NCBI GenBank assembly: GCA_016713085.1
Contig: JADJPV010000006.1
Location: 62,001 to 126,000, forward strand
DNA length: 64,000 bases
Source of the DNA: Chitinophagaceae bacterium
GTDB taxonomy: Bacteria > Bacteroidota > Bacteroidia > Chitinophagales > Chitinophagaceae
Direction: 5' to 3'
Shown: piece after piece, positions 17,503 to 28,663 of the stretch
Layout of the letters: every line of letters starts with the position of its first letter
Numbering within the stretch: position 1 is the stretch's first letter
Notes under the pieces: model-generated
What the model was told of the DNA's origin: nothing
What the model saw: the letters and a program-made list of their open reading frames with translations, nothing else
The model's database searches: none
Made by a program: the position numbers and the translations under genes

Positions 17503-19109
17503 TTAGAGGGGGCCTTCTATCCTGAACCAATCCACATCTGCAACACCGGCATCATTGGTTTTATTCTGTCTTGTAAAAAACAGCCCCACTTTTGTTCCCA
17601 CCCAACGGCCCGGCTTTGCCGTTAGTTTTTCGCCAACAGTTTTAAAGCTGTTTCCATCTTCACTGTAACTGAATTCACAAACGGCTCCGTTGGATATTTT
17701 TACCCTAAAATAAATATCCCTATTGTTGAGCTTTTCACCGTCCTGCACTGTTTCTTTTTTCCCTTTATCTGCATCCCTGCAGTAAACAAATGAAAGATAG
17801 TTACCATCCTGTTTTTTTACAATAGATATATATGCAAAATCCAATCCCAATACAATCATCCCAAACCGTTCTCCTTCCCATTTTGGCTGAAAAGAAATTT
17901 TTGCGGTTGCAGTAAATTCATCGGCGGGAGTTTTTTGCCCGAGAATATACGGGTAGTTCCATGCTGATGTAATTGAATCGGCTTTAATACAGAAAACATT
18001 CTTAAAAAACCATTCGGCGTTGGCATGGCCCAGAATTGCTGCGGATTAGCCTGCCATTGCCATTGCAAACCCAATGAAGTTGAATTGAATTCATCAGCAT
18101 CAGCAATGGTTGCAACAGGATAAGTTTTTCCGACGTTTGGTTTCTTATATGCAAGAACAGGTTCGCCCTTACCATCACCATCTTTATCTGCTCCAATCAC
18201 AGGCCAGTCGTTCACCCATTTCATTGGCTGTAAATGCACCACTCTTCCATAAGCATCTTTATCCTGGAAATGCAGGAACCAGTCCTCACCTGTTTGTGTA
18301 TTTACCCATCCTCCCTGGTGCGGACCATTGACTGTTGTTGATCCCTGATCCATTACAACCTTTCGTTCATAAGGACCATAAATATTTTTTGAACGGAGAA
18401 CCAATTGCCAACCGGTACTTACGCCGCCAGCGGGAGCAAAAATATAATAGTACCCATTACGTTTATAAAACTTCGGACCTTCAAGTGTAGGATCAGTTAC
18501 ACGTCCATCAAATACCATTACCGGGTCACTGATTACTTTTGTTCCTTCTTTATTTAATTCTTTTACAACGAGGATTGATTTGATTCCAGCACGACTGCCT
18601 GCATAAGCATGTACCAGATAAACTTTATTATTATCATCCCAAAGCGGACATGGATCAATTAACCCTTTACCTGCTTCAATCAAAACAGGCTCACTCCACG
18701 GTCCGTTAATATTTTTTGCTTTAGTAAGATAAATACCAAAATCAGGATCAGGGTAATAGATATAAAATTCATTGTTGTGATAGCGGATGGAAGGAGCCCA
18801 TACTCCACCACCATGCTGAACAGTTGAAAAATGTTCAAAAGGTGGTTGACGTTTTAATGCATGACCAATTAATTTCCAGTTAACCAAATCTTTTGAATGA
18901 AGAATTGGCAAGCCGGGAATATGTGTGAAGCTGGAAGAAATCATGTAGTAATCATCACCAACCCTGATTGCATCAGGATCGCTGTAATCAGCATTAATCA
19001 CCGGATTTTTATAGGTTCCGTTTCCATTATCTGCCACCCACACTTTTGAAACAGTTTGTGCAGATGCGTAGCTGAAAACTGAAAATAAAATAATGAGTAT
19101 CTTTTTCAT
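17503..19109 (-). pseudogene. GH43 glycosidase, one frameshift
   Basis: Secreted (signal MKKILIILFSVFSYASAQ) five-bladed beta-propeller of family GH43 with a C-terminal DUF1349/GH43_C2-like beta-sandwich; such enzymes remove arabinofuranose or xylose side chains, fitting trimming of pectin arabinan. Catalytic acids are visible in ADYSDPDAIRVGDDYYM (base), GLIDPCPLWDDNN (pKa modulator) and PTLEGPKFYKR (acid). The first frame reads into the second domain, then shifts at the six-base A-run 18004-18009 (plus strand). One added base gives NGFFKNVFCIKADSITSAWN through to the frame ending at 17503 (DVDWFRIEGPL). Rebuilt length is about 535 aa. Probable homopolymer undercall. Exact glycosidic specificity is not readable. 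Confidence 0.86.
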
Positions 19110-19139
19110 TTCCTGTAATTGTTAAATTCCGTTCTAATA

Positions 19140-20057
19140 TTATTTTAATGAACTAAGCCAGTTTGATAAACGTTCCATCCAGTTATCGGTTGTTGTTTTA
19201 TTATACATACCAAAACCATGTCCGCCCTTTGGATACAAATGCATTTCAGCAGGCACTTTGTATTTTATACAGGCCTGGTAATAACGGATACTGTTTTCAA
19301 CCGGCACTGCACCGTCATCACCCGCATGTACTAAAAACGATGGCGGTGTTTTTGCTGATACCTGTAATTCATTTGAAAAAAGTTTGATGACATCTGCAGA
19401 TGCATTTGCGCCAACTAAATTATTTCTTGATCCTTTGTGTGTGATGGTACTGTCGAAACTGATCACGGGATAAATTAGTATTGCAAAATCAGGGCGAACA
19501 GATATTGTGTCTTTTTCTGTTGCATCAGCATTCGATGTAAAATGTGTTGCGGATGTTGATGCAAGATGCCCACCTGCTGAAAAACCCATGATGCCGATCT
19601 TGTCTTTTCTCAAACCCCATTCTGTTGCTTTACTGCGAACCATGCGGATGGCCTGTTGTGCATCCTGCAATGGCGCAAGGCTTTTGTCAACATTCGCTGT
19701 ATCATCGGGCAAGCGGTATTTCAATACAAAAGCAGTAATACCCCACTTGTTCATTTCTTCTGTAACCCTTGTTCCCTCTTTATCAAATGCAAGAATACCA
19801 TAACCACCACCGGGACAAATGATAACGGACATGCCATTTGGATTTTCCGGCTTATACATTGTAAGAGTGGGTACACTTACTTTTGCAATCCTTGTTACAT
19901 TATCCTTAAATGTTGAATTCTCTTTATTGGGTGCCTGTTTTGAATTAGGCACGCCGTTTTTATACAAAGGCATTTCTGTAAAAGATTGTGCCTGCAAAAC
20001 TGATGCAGTAAACATGATTGCTGTAATAAGAAGTAATTTCATAATTAAATTTTTCAA
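19140..20057 (-). CDS. Secreted alpha/beta-hydrolase (carbohydrate esterase)
   Basis: A 305-residue exported esterase (signal peptide to about residue 24) with the alpha/beta-hydrolase fold. It has the oxyanion HGGG-like ICPGGGYGILAFDKEG (about 83-98), the nucleophile elbow IGMGFSAGGHLAST-type (GFSAGGH), the acid in VHAGDDGAVPV and the catalytic His in YPKGGHGFGMY. Relatives are annotated as acetyl-xylan or generic polysaccharide deacetylases; here removal of acetyl groups from pectin is the likely role. It is one of three related esterase modules in 19140-22945. A second start at 20042 (MKLLLITAIMF) would shorten the signal by 5 residues. Confidence 0.86.
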   Translation of the reverse strand: MKNLIMKLLLITAIMFTASVLQAQSFTEMPLYKNGVPNSKQAPNKENSTFKDNVTRIAKVSVPTLTMYKPENPNGMSVIICPGGGYGILAFDKEGTRVTEEMNKWGITAFVLKYRLPDDTANVDKSLAPLQDAQQAIRMVRSKATEWGLRKDKIGIMGFSAGGHLASTSATHFTSNADATEKDTISVRPDFAILIYPVISFDSTITHKGSRNNLVGANASADVIKLFSNELQVSAKTPPSFLVHAGDDGAVPVENSIRYYQACIKYKVPAEMHLYPKGGHGFGMYNKTTTDNWMERLSNWLSSLK

Positions 20058-20138
20058 TTCACTAAGATTTCATTTTCTAAAGATCATTCTTTTATTCAAG
20101 TGAAGAGTGATGATTCAACAACTGCCTCAAACTGAAAA

Positions 20139-22022
20139 CTACTTTACCGGGTTCCAGTTACCAAACATATTTTTAATTGTATAGTTCTTCATTTCTTCCT
20201 CACTTAACTGTTTTGACCAGAGAACTCTTTTTAACGGATCTGCCGATGCCCCGTAATTCTTATACTCAGCATAGCGTGTCGTCTTATAGTTCTCTGTATT
20301 GTTCCAGTTACTCCAGCCTTCCTGTCTTATATGTTCACCAATAAAGCAATGGATATAAGTAACAGATGCATACGGACGCCATGGCCGACCCAAAGATGCA
20401 TTTCGAACTGAAGTATCGCCGGTTAAAACACATTCATTAAAAACATAACCGAACTTATTTCCCTGCGGCGTGGACGCAGCCGTTACATGTGAATCTTTCT
20501 TACTGCGGATATGACATTTCTCAAACCAAACAGTAGCCGATCCGAAAATAAAATCGGTTGTGCCTTCTATATAACAATGTTCAAAATACTGCCTGCTTTT
20601 TTCATTGTTGGTAAACAGTACATCCTGGAAACCGATAAAACGGCAGTTGATGAATACCGCTTTGTCTCCATCCGATTCAAGCGCCACAGCCTGTCCTGCA
20701 GTAAAGCCTGCATCGTTCTGAATGGTTAAATCCTTTGCAGTAAAGTTAGCGGCAAGTATTTTAAAACTCCAGGAAGTTCTTGTATTAATCACTTCACCAT
20801 TGGGAGCAACCTTGCCTGTATGATCATTGTAAGTAAGTACAGTATTTAACTTATCTTCTCCAACTATCGTAATAAATTCTTTTGATGAATCAATCAGAAT
20901 CTTTTCTTTATAAATTCCTTTCTTAATAAAAATGGTTACAGGTTTTGTGTTCTTTAAAGGAATCGAATTTACAGCAGCCTGTACTGTTGAAAAATCACCG
21001 TCACCATTTTGTGACACAACAATTGTTTTTGCAGCTTTTTGTTTTGAAGGAAAAATCCGTTTCAGGAACCTGTCCATGTACACAACTGTTGTATCAAACC
21101 AGGGATGAAATAATAAAAAAGTATGCGGTGAACCTTCGAGTGTATTTACTTCTGAATAAGTATGATACTTTTTCAGCACTGCAATAAAATCTTCTCTTCC
21201 TGTATGCATGCGTTCAACACTGCTGTTGATAAATTGAAATGGTGGCGTATGATTGCCAACATGCTGCAACGGGCTCGCCTGTTTCCACAATTCAATGTTT
21301 TCTGTTTTTTTATACCCGAACCAATAGGTTCCTGCCGAAGGACCCTTGCTTTCATCAGGTACAGCAGATGCAGGTAGATAAAATGACAATGTTCCGTCGA
21401 GATCAATCACCGCATTAACTTTGCTGGATACTTCTTTGTAACAACCATTTCCTTCATACGCTTTCATTCCGTTGGTAGCTCCCCTAAAAGCGGCCAACTC
21501 TCCGCCTGCTGAGTGACCGGCTACAACTATTTTATTTGGATCAACATGATACTTTGCTGCATTTTTTCTTACCCAGCGAATGGCAGATTTTACATCATAA
21601 ACAGCTGCAGGATAAAGTGCTTCTGTTGATAATCGGTATTCAGGTGTAAAGCATGTATAACCCAATGCAGCCAGTTCCTGCATCAGCGGATGATGCATGG
21701 ATTTATCGCCGCTTCTCCATCCTCCGCCATGAATAAAAATAACTGCAGTTTTGAGAGAAGATGTTTTTGCAACAGGAGAAAATACATCCAGCTTTAACTG
21801 CCGTTTATTAACTGTGCAGTAAACAATATTTTGTTCTTCCTTCACATACGGATAAGAAAAGCCTTCTGCAATTTTTATCTGCGGATAATTTTTGATATGC
21901 TTCCTGTACTCATTCTGTATGTTGTAGGAAGTATCTTTTATCCCGGTTAAACCAGAAGTTAACTGAGCGTTTGCAACAGAATACAACAACAGTGAAAATA
22001 TGATGGCAAGTTTATTCTTCAT
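20139..22022 (-). CDS. Esterase-pectin methylesterase (CE8) fusion
   Basis: A 627-residue secreted fusion enzyme. After the signal (to about 19), residues about 55-330 are an alpha/beta-hydrolase with IHGGGWRSGDKSMHHPLMQE (oxyanion loop), VAGHSAGGELAAFRG (nucleophile Ser) and LEGSPHTFLLFHPWF (His). Residues about 335-625 are a CE8 beta-helix with VVSQNGDGDFSTVQAAVNSI, GQAVALESDGDKAVF, GFQDVLFTN, GTTDFIFGSATVWFE and SLGRPWRPYASV, which carry the catalytic Asp pair and Arg. One polypeptide could thus strip acetyl (or another acyl) and methyl esters. Its ATG overlaps the stop of the upstream esterase (TAATG at 22020-22024), so translation is coupled. Confidence 0.9.
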   Translation of the reverse strand: MKNKLAIIFSLLLYSVANAQLTSGLTGIKDTSYNIQNEYRKHIKNYPQIKIAEGFSYPYVKEEQNIVYCTVNKRQLKLDVFSPVAKTSSLKTAVIFIHGGGWRSGDKSMHHPLMQELAALGYTCFTPEYRLSTEALYPAAVYDVKSAIRWVRKNAAKYHVDPNKIVVAGHSAGGELAAFRGATNGMKAYEGNGCYKEVSSKVNAVIDLDGTLSFYLPASAVPDESKGPSAGTYWFGYKKTENIELWKQASPLQHVGNHTPPFQFINSSVERMHTGREDFIAVLKKYHTYSEVNTLEGSPHTFLLFHPWFDTTVVYMDRFLKRIFPSKQKAAKTIVVSQNGDGDFSTVQAAVNSIPLKNTKPVTIFIKKGIYKEKILIDSSKEFITIVGEDKLNTVLTYNDHTGKVAPNGEVINTRTSWSFKILAANFTAKDLTIQNDAGFTAGQAVALESDGDKAVFINCRFIGFQDVLFTNNEKSRQYFEHCYIEGTTDFIFGSATVWFEKCHIRSKKDSHVTAASTPQGNKFGYVFNECVLTGDTSVRNASLGRPWRPYASVTYIHCFIGEHIRQEGWSNWNNTENYKTTRYAEYKNYGASADPLKRVLWSKQLSEEEMKNYTIKNMFGNWNPVK

Positions 22023-22945
22023 TATTTAAACTTGATTGGGATAACCAAATTCATTTCTTTTAGCCACAACTCAAGCAAATTCATCCACAAATCAGTTGAG
22101 CCGGGATTATCGTCCAGTCTTATTCCATGTCCGCCCTGCGGGAAAATATGAATGCTTGCATTGACTTTGTTTTTTATCAGTGCTTCATAAAACATCAAAC
22201 TGTTCTGCACCTTCACAGTACTGTCGTTCAACGCATGTACTATAAATGCTGGTGGCGTAAACGATGTCACCTGCAGTTCGTTTGAAAACAATTCAATATT
22301 GGCAGCAGTTGTATCTGCACCCAAAAAATTCTTTTTACTTCCCGGATGTGCAAGCTTACCCATTGTTATAACAGGAGAAAGCAACACCATAAAATCAGGG
22401 CGGTAATTGTATTTATCAATCGTGTCATTCACCAGTGATTCATCTTTTATATGTGTACCCAATGTACTTGCCACATGTCCGCCTGCACTTGATCCCATTA
22501 CACCTACTTTATCTGCCAAAATATTCCACTCAGCAGCTTTTGAACGGATCAGCTTTATGGCACGTTGTGCATCCTGCACAGGCGCAATTTGTTTATTGAT
22601 CAAATCGGCCTGGTGCGGTAAGCGGTGAATGAGTACAAATGCACTTACCCCAATGCTGTTATACCATTTGGCCAGGTTGAAACCATTGTACAAATAAGAA
22701 AGACGTTCGTAACCACCTCCGGGAACAATTAAAACAGCAGTGCCTTTATTTTCTCCCTTAGGAACAACAAATGCATAAATGCCCGGGGTTGCAACTCTCC
22801 AGATGCGTTCATGAAATAAACTATCGGTTACTTTCTTACCGTTATAGTTTGGCTTTTTCCCGTTTTGCCATAACGGATAAAAATCCTGTGCCTGGATAAT
22901 CAGTGACAGTTGAATAAACAGCAGAGAGAATAAAATCTTTTTCAT
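22022..22945 (-). CDS. Secreted alpha/beta-hydrolase (carbohydrate esterase)
   Basis: A 307-residue exported esterase (signal MKKILFSLLFIQLSLIIQAQ). It has LIVPGGGYERLSYLYNGFN (oxyanion loop, about 73-91), VGVMGSSAGGHVAST (nucleophile Ser), IVHALNDSTVKVQNSL (acid) and IHIFPQGGHGIRLDD (His). It is close in style to the esterase at 19140-20057, suggesting duplication. The gap to the upstream CE8 gene is 3 bp and it overlaps the downstream fusion gene by one base, so the three form a tight translational unit. Probably an acetyl esterase acting on pectin; acyl specificity is not readable. Confidence 0.87.
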   Translation of the reverse strand: MKKILFSLLFIQLSLIIQAQDFYPLWQNGKKPNYNGKKVTDSLFHERIWRVATPGIYAFVVPKGENKGTAVLIVPGGGYERLSYLYNGFNLAKWYNSIGVSAFVLIHRLPHQADLINKQIAPVQDAQRAIKLIRSKAAEWNILADKVGVMGSSAGGHVASTLGTHIKDESLVNDTIDKYNYRPDFMVLLSPVITMGKLAHPGSKKNFLGADTTAANIELFSNELQVTSFTPPAFIVHALNDSTVKVQNSLMFYEALIKNKVNASIHIFPQGGHGIRLDDNPGSTDLWMNLLELWLKEMNLVIPIKFK

Positions 22946-22948
22946 GTC

Positions 22949-23965
22949 TTACTTTTTAACGGGCCATTCAAACACTTTTGATCCCTGCTGAAACCAACCA
23001 GCTTCATCTTTCACTAAACTGTTATTCGAGAAAATATTTTCCAGTGTATACTCCTTTGCTTCTTTATCACTGAGTTGTTTGCTCCAGCTGGCACGCTGTG
23101 CCGTTACAGCACCTTCGCCGGTACATTTATATTCGGCATAAAGAACAGTTTGTTCATTGGCATGATTACTCCAGTTACTCCATCCTTCAGCTGCAATTAC
23201 CTTCGGAAGTTCACAGCGTACAAAAACAGTTTTTGCATGTGCACGCCATGGTCTGCCTAAATACAATTTGGTAACAACTGAATCTGCAATGATTTTGCAG
23301 TCAAGAAATACATAACCGAATTTTTTACCGGGCGTTGTACTTGCCGCCGTTACAAATGAATTTGATTTTGCTTTGATGGTACAATTCTGAAACACTGCTG
23401 TTGAAGGACCGAACAGAAAATCAGTTGTTCCTTCAATATAACAATCAACAAACAGTTGTCTTGCATTTTCTCCGGCTGTGAAAATAGTATCCTGGTTACC
23501 GAGGAATTTACAATTCTTAAACACTGCTTTATCTGCATCAACATATAAAGCCAATGCCTGCCCAACCGGACCGGCACTATTGGCAAACGTAATATTCTCT
23601 GCATAAAAACGATTGCCGGAAATTTTTGCAGTAAATGAAGTAAAGGTGGTATGCTTTCCTCTTCCTGAATAATCGTTGAATGTAATGATCGTCTTCTCCA
23701 CACTTTCACCAATAAATGTTACATCCGTATTTGTTGCAGGCAGTTCTACCTTCTCGTTATAAACTCCGTTTTTAATATAGAGCGTAATGCGGGCTAATGG
23801 ATACACACGCATGGCATCAATAGCATCCTGAATATATTTAAAATCGCCGCTGCCATCTTTGGCAACAGTGAAAATATATTTGTATTGCTGGGGATTACCT
23901 GTTTGTGCAAATAACTGTAATGCACTGATCATTATCAACGAAACAATGATTAAACTTTTCTTCAT
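22949..23965 (-). CDS. Pectin methylesterase (CE8)
   Basis: A roughly 338-residue secreted right-handed beta-helix that removes methyl esters from homogalacturonan, exposing it to PL1 and GH28. Motifs in order: VAKDGSGDFKYIQDAIDAM, FANSAGPVGQALALYVDADKAVF is the substrate cleft (Gln region), FLGNQDTIFTAG, GTTDFLFGPSTAVF (catalytic Asp) and LYLGRPWRAHAKTVF (Arg/Trp). The ATG at 23965 (MKKSLIIVSLIM, signal peptide) is preferred to an ATG 24 bases earlier that would overlap the preceding gene. The frame is intact. Confidence 0.92.
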   Translation of the reverse strand: MKKSLIIVSLIMISALQLFAQTGNPQQYKYIFTVAKDGSGDFKYIQDAIDAMRVYPLARITLYIKNGVYNEKVELPATNTDVTFIGESVEKTIITFNDYSGRGKHTTFTSFTAKISGNRFYAENITFANSAGPVGQALALYVDADKAVFKNCKFLGNQDTIFTAGENARQLFVDCYIEGTTDFLFGPSTAVFQNCTIKAKSNSFVTAASTTPGKKFGYVFLDCKIIADSVVTKLYLGRPWRAHAKTVFVRCELPKVIAAEGWSNWSNHANEQTVLYAEYKCTGEGAVTAQRASWSKQLSDKEAKEYTLENIFSNNSLVKDEAGWFQQGSKVFEWPVKK

Positions 23966-23970
23966 GTTAA

Positions 23971-26900
23971 CTAATGTATTATGATACATTTTAAAACTGC
24001 TTTATCTTTTCCTGAACTGTAGTGAATGAAATACTGTCCCTGTGGTAAGGCCTGTACATCTACTGACGTAAGTATGGTATTGGGAGTTGCTTTCCATTCG
24101 GCAACTTTAACACCATGCAAAGAATACAAAGCAATGTTTGTATTACTGCTGCTCCGTGGATGTTTGATATACACTTTATTTGCAGCAGGGCTTGGGTAAA
24201 CCGAGAAACCAGCCGTTACTGTATTATCACGAACAGCTGTGTTAATGCTTGCCACACCACTTACTGCAAGATTTACCAGCGCAGCTCCTGATGAACTGTG
24301 CTGTACATTGCCATTATACGTTCCTGCAGCTGAAGCATTCAGGCGAACCTGTATACCGGTTGACGCAACAATGCCACTTGACGGTACAAGTAACAAGGGT
24401 TGCGTACTGTTTTTCCATGTAGTGCCGGCATCAGCAGACAGTTCAAAGTTTTCCGGAGCAATTAAGTAAATCGATCCATTCAAATTTGTTCCGCTTACTG
24501 TATAAGACTGAGCGGCTGAAGGATTACCTATAACCTGTGCAAACGGATTCACTGTTCCGGTTACAGTTACAACTGAAGCAGGAGCAGTTGTATTCAACGA
24601 ACTTCCTTTAATGATTACATCTTTCAAAAATGCATAACGTCCGGTACTTGTACTTCCGCAGCTGAAATACATACGGAAGGTAATTGTTTCCCCTGCGTTT
24701 ATCAGAACACCGCTTGTACCATTAAATGCAACAGCATAAGCTGATGTTGTTGATCCGCCGCTTTGATTCGTTAATGCAATGGGCGATGCAAATGTGCCGG
24801 GTACAGTTGAAATATCTGTTGAGTCGTTTGTGGTAAACCCGGTTTTTGAATACACAATTCCCACTTTTGTGTTTGATGATGAACTGAGGAAACCCGATTT
24901 AAACAGCAATGAGTCAACCTGTACTTTATAATTTGTATTGGCTGTTACAGTAAACTGTACATAATAAATACGGTTGAGATTACTACCATTACCACCTGAT
25001 GCAGTTGTCCATAACCCTGTTGCTAAAGGTGCAAAAGCCATTCCATAGGCAGTTGAATAAGCCGGTGCAGCAGCTACCGTTATCCCATCAGACAAAACAT
25101 TTTTATTCAGCGTTGGTGAACTTGCTGCAACACCTGCATTACGTACAGCTGTACTGTCATTCCCATTTTGAGTAAAAGGATAATGATGTAATACAACTGT
25201 TGTTGGTTGCGGAATAATGGAACAGGTTCCTGTAACTGCAACATTCACAGTTGTTGCACCTGTACTGCTTACTGCAACAGAGCCTGCATATGTTCCCATT
25301 GATGCAGCATTTAAACGTACCTGCACGATTGTATTTGCTAATGCACCTGAAGTTGGAGCAAGCACAAGCGGCGCCGCTGATGTGAACCATGTTGTACCAT
25401 TTGCACTTACTTCATACGAAGCAGGCGGAGTAACAATTACATTATCAGTTAAGTTCATACCCGATACGGTAATGTTTTGCGATCCTGACGGAGCTCCATA
25501 GTTCTGCGAAAATGCGTTCAAACTTCCTGTTGCAAAAGCAGTCTGCATATTCGATACAGATAGTGTATCGGTGTTGTATGCAAGAAACCCTGCCTTTGAA
25601 CCCGCTACAAAATAATAATAAACAGAACCTGCCGGAGGTAATGCATCCGTTAATTGAAAATTATACGTAGTGTCTTCTAATGAAGTTATTTCGGCCACTT
25701 TTGTATAACCACTTCCCATTGCAGCTGAGCGATACAATTCATATTTGATCTGCGGCATAGCCCAACTGATATTCCAGTTGAACGTCGATGCAGTTGGTGA
25801 TTTCGTTACACGAAAGTTGGAAATGGCAATCTCCGGACTTTTTGCTGTACAAAAAGCTGTACCTGCTGAACAGGGATCCCAGCCATTGAACAAATTTGCA
25901 TCGCTGTAAGTTGCAGCTTCAGGATCAGTTAACTGGAAAGACCATGCTGCACGTGAAGCAATGTTCACCAATGAACCATCAAACTTTTTGTTTTGTATTC
26001 ACCATAATAGATCAATGAAGTATTGGTACCTGCATCCCATACACTCCATCCTGCAGGTAAAATGCTGCTGCTCATAATTGAGTTAATGAACACCGTCTTG
26101 TTATTGGCAACAGGACTTGAACCTGTTGAGTTTTGCCATGGTCTTGCAAGAAAATAATTTGTTACGCCAAGATTAGGAGGTAGTATACAATTACGAAAGA
26201 CATAACCATAGGTTTGCCCGGCTTGTGTGTTAGCAGCAGTGATATAAGAATTACCTGCACTTGATCTGCCTTTGGCATACACAACTGTTGAATCGAAAAT
26301 GGCTCTTGCACTGCCAAAAATAAAATCAACATTACCATCAATGTAGCAGTTCTTAAACAACTGACGATTGCCAGCGTTCGCATTCGTTAATAAGGTATCC
26401 TGGTTACCTATTATCCGGCAACTGCGGACAATGATTCGATCACCATCTGTTCGCAAAGCCACTCCCTGACTTCCATCGCCATAACTGTTTTCAATCGTCA
26501 AGTTCATCAATGCACAATCGTTCGCTGCAACATAAACTGTGTATGAATTAAATGTGCCAACGTTAATGCCGTTATCGGCCCATGAAACAATGGTTTTGGC
26601 GGCACTTTGTCCGATGAGCTGAATAAAAGATTTGTTAGAAGGAATGTTCACCTTCTCTATATACTTGCCATTCTTAATGTAAATAATATAAGGAGCAGTT
26701 AATCCGGCTGGAGCTGCATTAATTGCAGCCTGTATACTTGTGAAATTTCCTGAACCATCCAATGCAACAATAACATTCGTTCCTGCAGGTACATCAGAAT
26801 TTACTGTATTACCCGAAACAGCAACATTCACTGTTGCTGCATTTGTACTGGTATGCGCAATATTGCCTGTGTAATTTCCCGGAGCTGCTGCATTCAATCT

Positions 26901-28652
26901 TACAGTGATTGTTTTTGGTGTTACCGACCCTGCAGATTGAACAACTGTTAATGGCGATGCATTGCTGAACCAGGTAGTACCTGCATTATCCGATACCTGG
27001 TATCCAACAGGAGGAGTAACCGTTATATTATCTGTAAGATTCGAAGCAGATAAGGTATAAGTTTGATTAGAAGAAGCTGTCCCTGTTATTTGTGAAAAGG
27101 GACTTAGACTGGTCGTTGATGAAATGATTGCAGCAGAATTAACAAGGCTGTTCAAATAGTTTTCAAGATTCGTATAACCATTCGTTGCAAAGATGCCACG
27201 ATCATTTGCATCATTCGGGTTTAAACCATTTGCTGTTTCCCATGTATCAGGCATACCATCATGATCAGTATCCACTGGTGCTGCTGTTGAATTTAATGTT
27301 GGCCACGCATTTACAGTATTGGCATAAGGAGTACCATGCGCATAACCACCCTGCACATCAATCAAGCGGCCAGTACGGTTACGAACATCATTGGTAATAC
27401 GTTCATCAAGTGTATCACGTTTTAAACTGGCACCGGCATTCTGCAATACCAGCTCGTATGCTTCCTGTGCTGTATGCGTGGTAACCGGCGATATATCATG
27501 TGCAACTGTTGCTTTCGCTACTGTTGTATCGGCCTGTACCCCACCGCTCATTGATACACCCAGCCAGTTATTTGCTGTGATGTTAGTATAGCCATCAACA
27601 TAGTTACCCGATAAATAAAATTTTCCGTAAGGAATGGGTGTGGCTCCGGTTGTTTGACCAGGTTGCACAATCATACCACGAACAGGAATAGAAACTGAAT
27701 TACCTGTACCTGTTGACGGACCATACTTATAATAATTATTTATAAGGTTGTAATTACCACCATCTCCACCATTAGTACTGTAGCTGCCCCAGTTATACAC
27801 CACATTATTTCTGAAATCAGCATTTTCAACTCCAATCACAGCAGGCGAATAGGTACTGATACCAGCAAAGCGTGGGTTACGTCCTTTTGCATCGGCAATT
27901 AAATTATGATGGAACGAACCACGCTTTGATCCCCAGATTCCACCATAACCATGATGTTCAAAATCTGTATCACCTGTTTCAAAATGATAAGAATAATCCA
28001 ATGGCTCTGAAACAATATTCCATTGCAGCGTTATACTGTCGCCACGATAAACAGTTAAAGCTTCATCACTGCTCCAGCTGATGGAGCAATGATCAATAAT
28101 AATATTTTTACCTCCAAGATTTCCAAATGCATCATCACCACCGCTACCATCCAATGGCATACAGGCCGCAGTAAAAGGCGCAACAGGCACACCACAATTA
28201 GCAGGAGATGTGAGCAGTTGATTTTTATCGCCCATACGAATACGGATATAACGAACGATTACATTATCACCGCTGATTACAACAGGATAATCAGCTATGC
28301 AAATACCATCGCCGGGAGCTGTTTGCCCTGCAACAGTTGTGTTATTTCGAATATTCAGTTTTGAAGCAAGATGTATTGTTCCTGAAACCCTGAACACAAT
28401 GGTACGGTGTGTGGCAGATTGACCTAATGCATAACGCAAACTGCCGGGATTATTATCATCATTTAAGTTTGTTACTTCAAACACTGTTGAAGGAACAGCT
28501 GCTGTTCCTCTGCCGCCTGAAGTAAATCTTCCTGCACCTTCTGCACCCGGGAAAGCGATCTGCTGTGCATTTAACGAAAGTGTTTGCAACAAAAGCAAAA
28601 TAAGAAAACCAATAATACGTTTTGGCCGGCTAACAATAACAGGAAGTTTCAT
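23971..28652 (-). pseudogene. Giant PL1-CE8-Ig-T9SS pectinase, one frameshift
   Basis: Secreted multidomain enzyme of about 1560 aa once repaired. Order: signal (1-29); PL1 pectate lyase (about 30-505; IAFPGAEGAGRFTSGGRG, DGSGGDDAFGNLGGKNIIID, GRNPRFAG, then a DTDHDGMPDTWE Ca-binding-like segment); Ig-like repeat (about 507-605); CE8 methylesterase (about 615-900; GNQDTLLTN, VDFIFGSARAIF, and LARPW in place of the usual LGRPW); fibronectin-like region (about 940-1020); Ig-like repeat; a beta-rich module about 1150-1350; a third Ig-like repeat; and a T9SS sorting domain (FSVYPSPAANKVYIKHP). The break is at the T5 run 25985-25989, where one extra base converts YKTKSLMVHW-stop to YKTKKFDGSLVNIASRAAW. 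It cleaves and de-esterifies pectin at the cell surface. Confidence 0.88.
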
Positions 28653-28663
28653 TATACGATTGA

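Noticed and set aside
24200..27100. Tandem repeats that might be a CRISPR or satellite array
   Set aside because: The similarity comes from repeated Ig-like protein modules in one coding frame, with no constant-length spacers.
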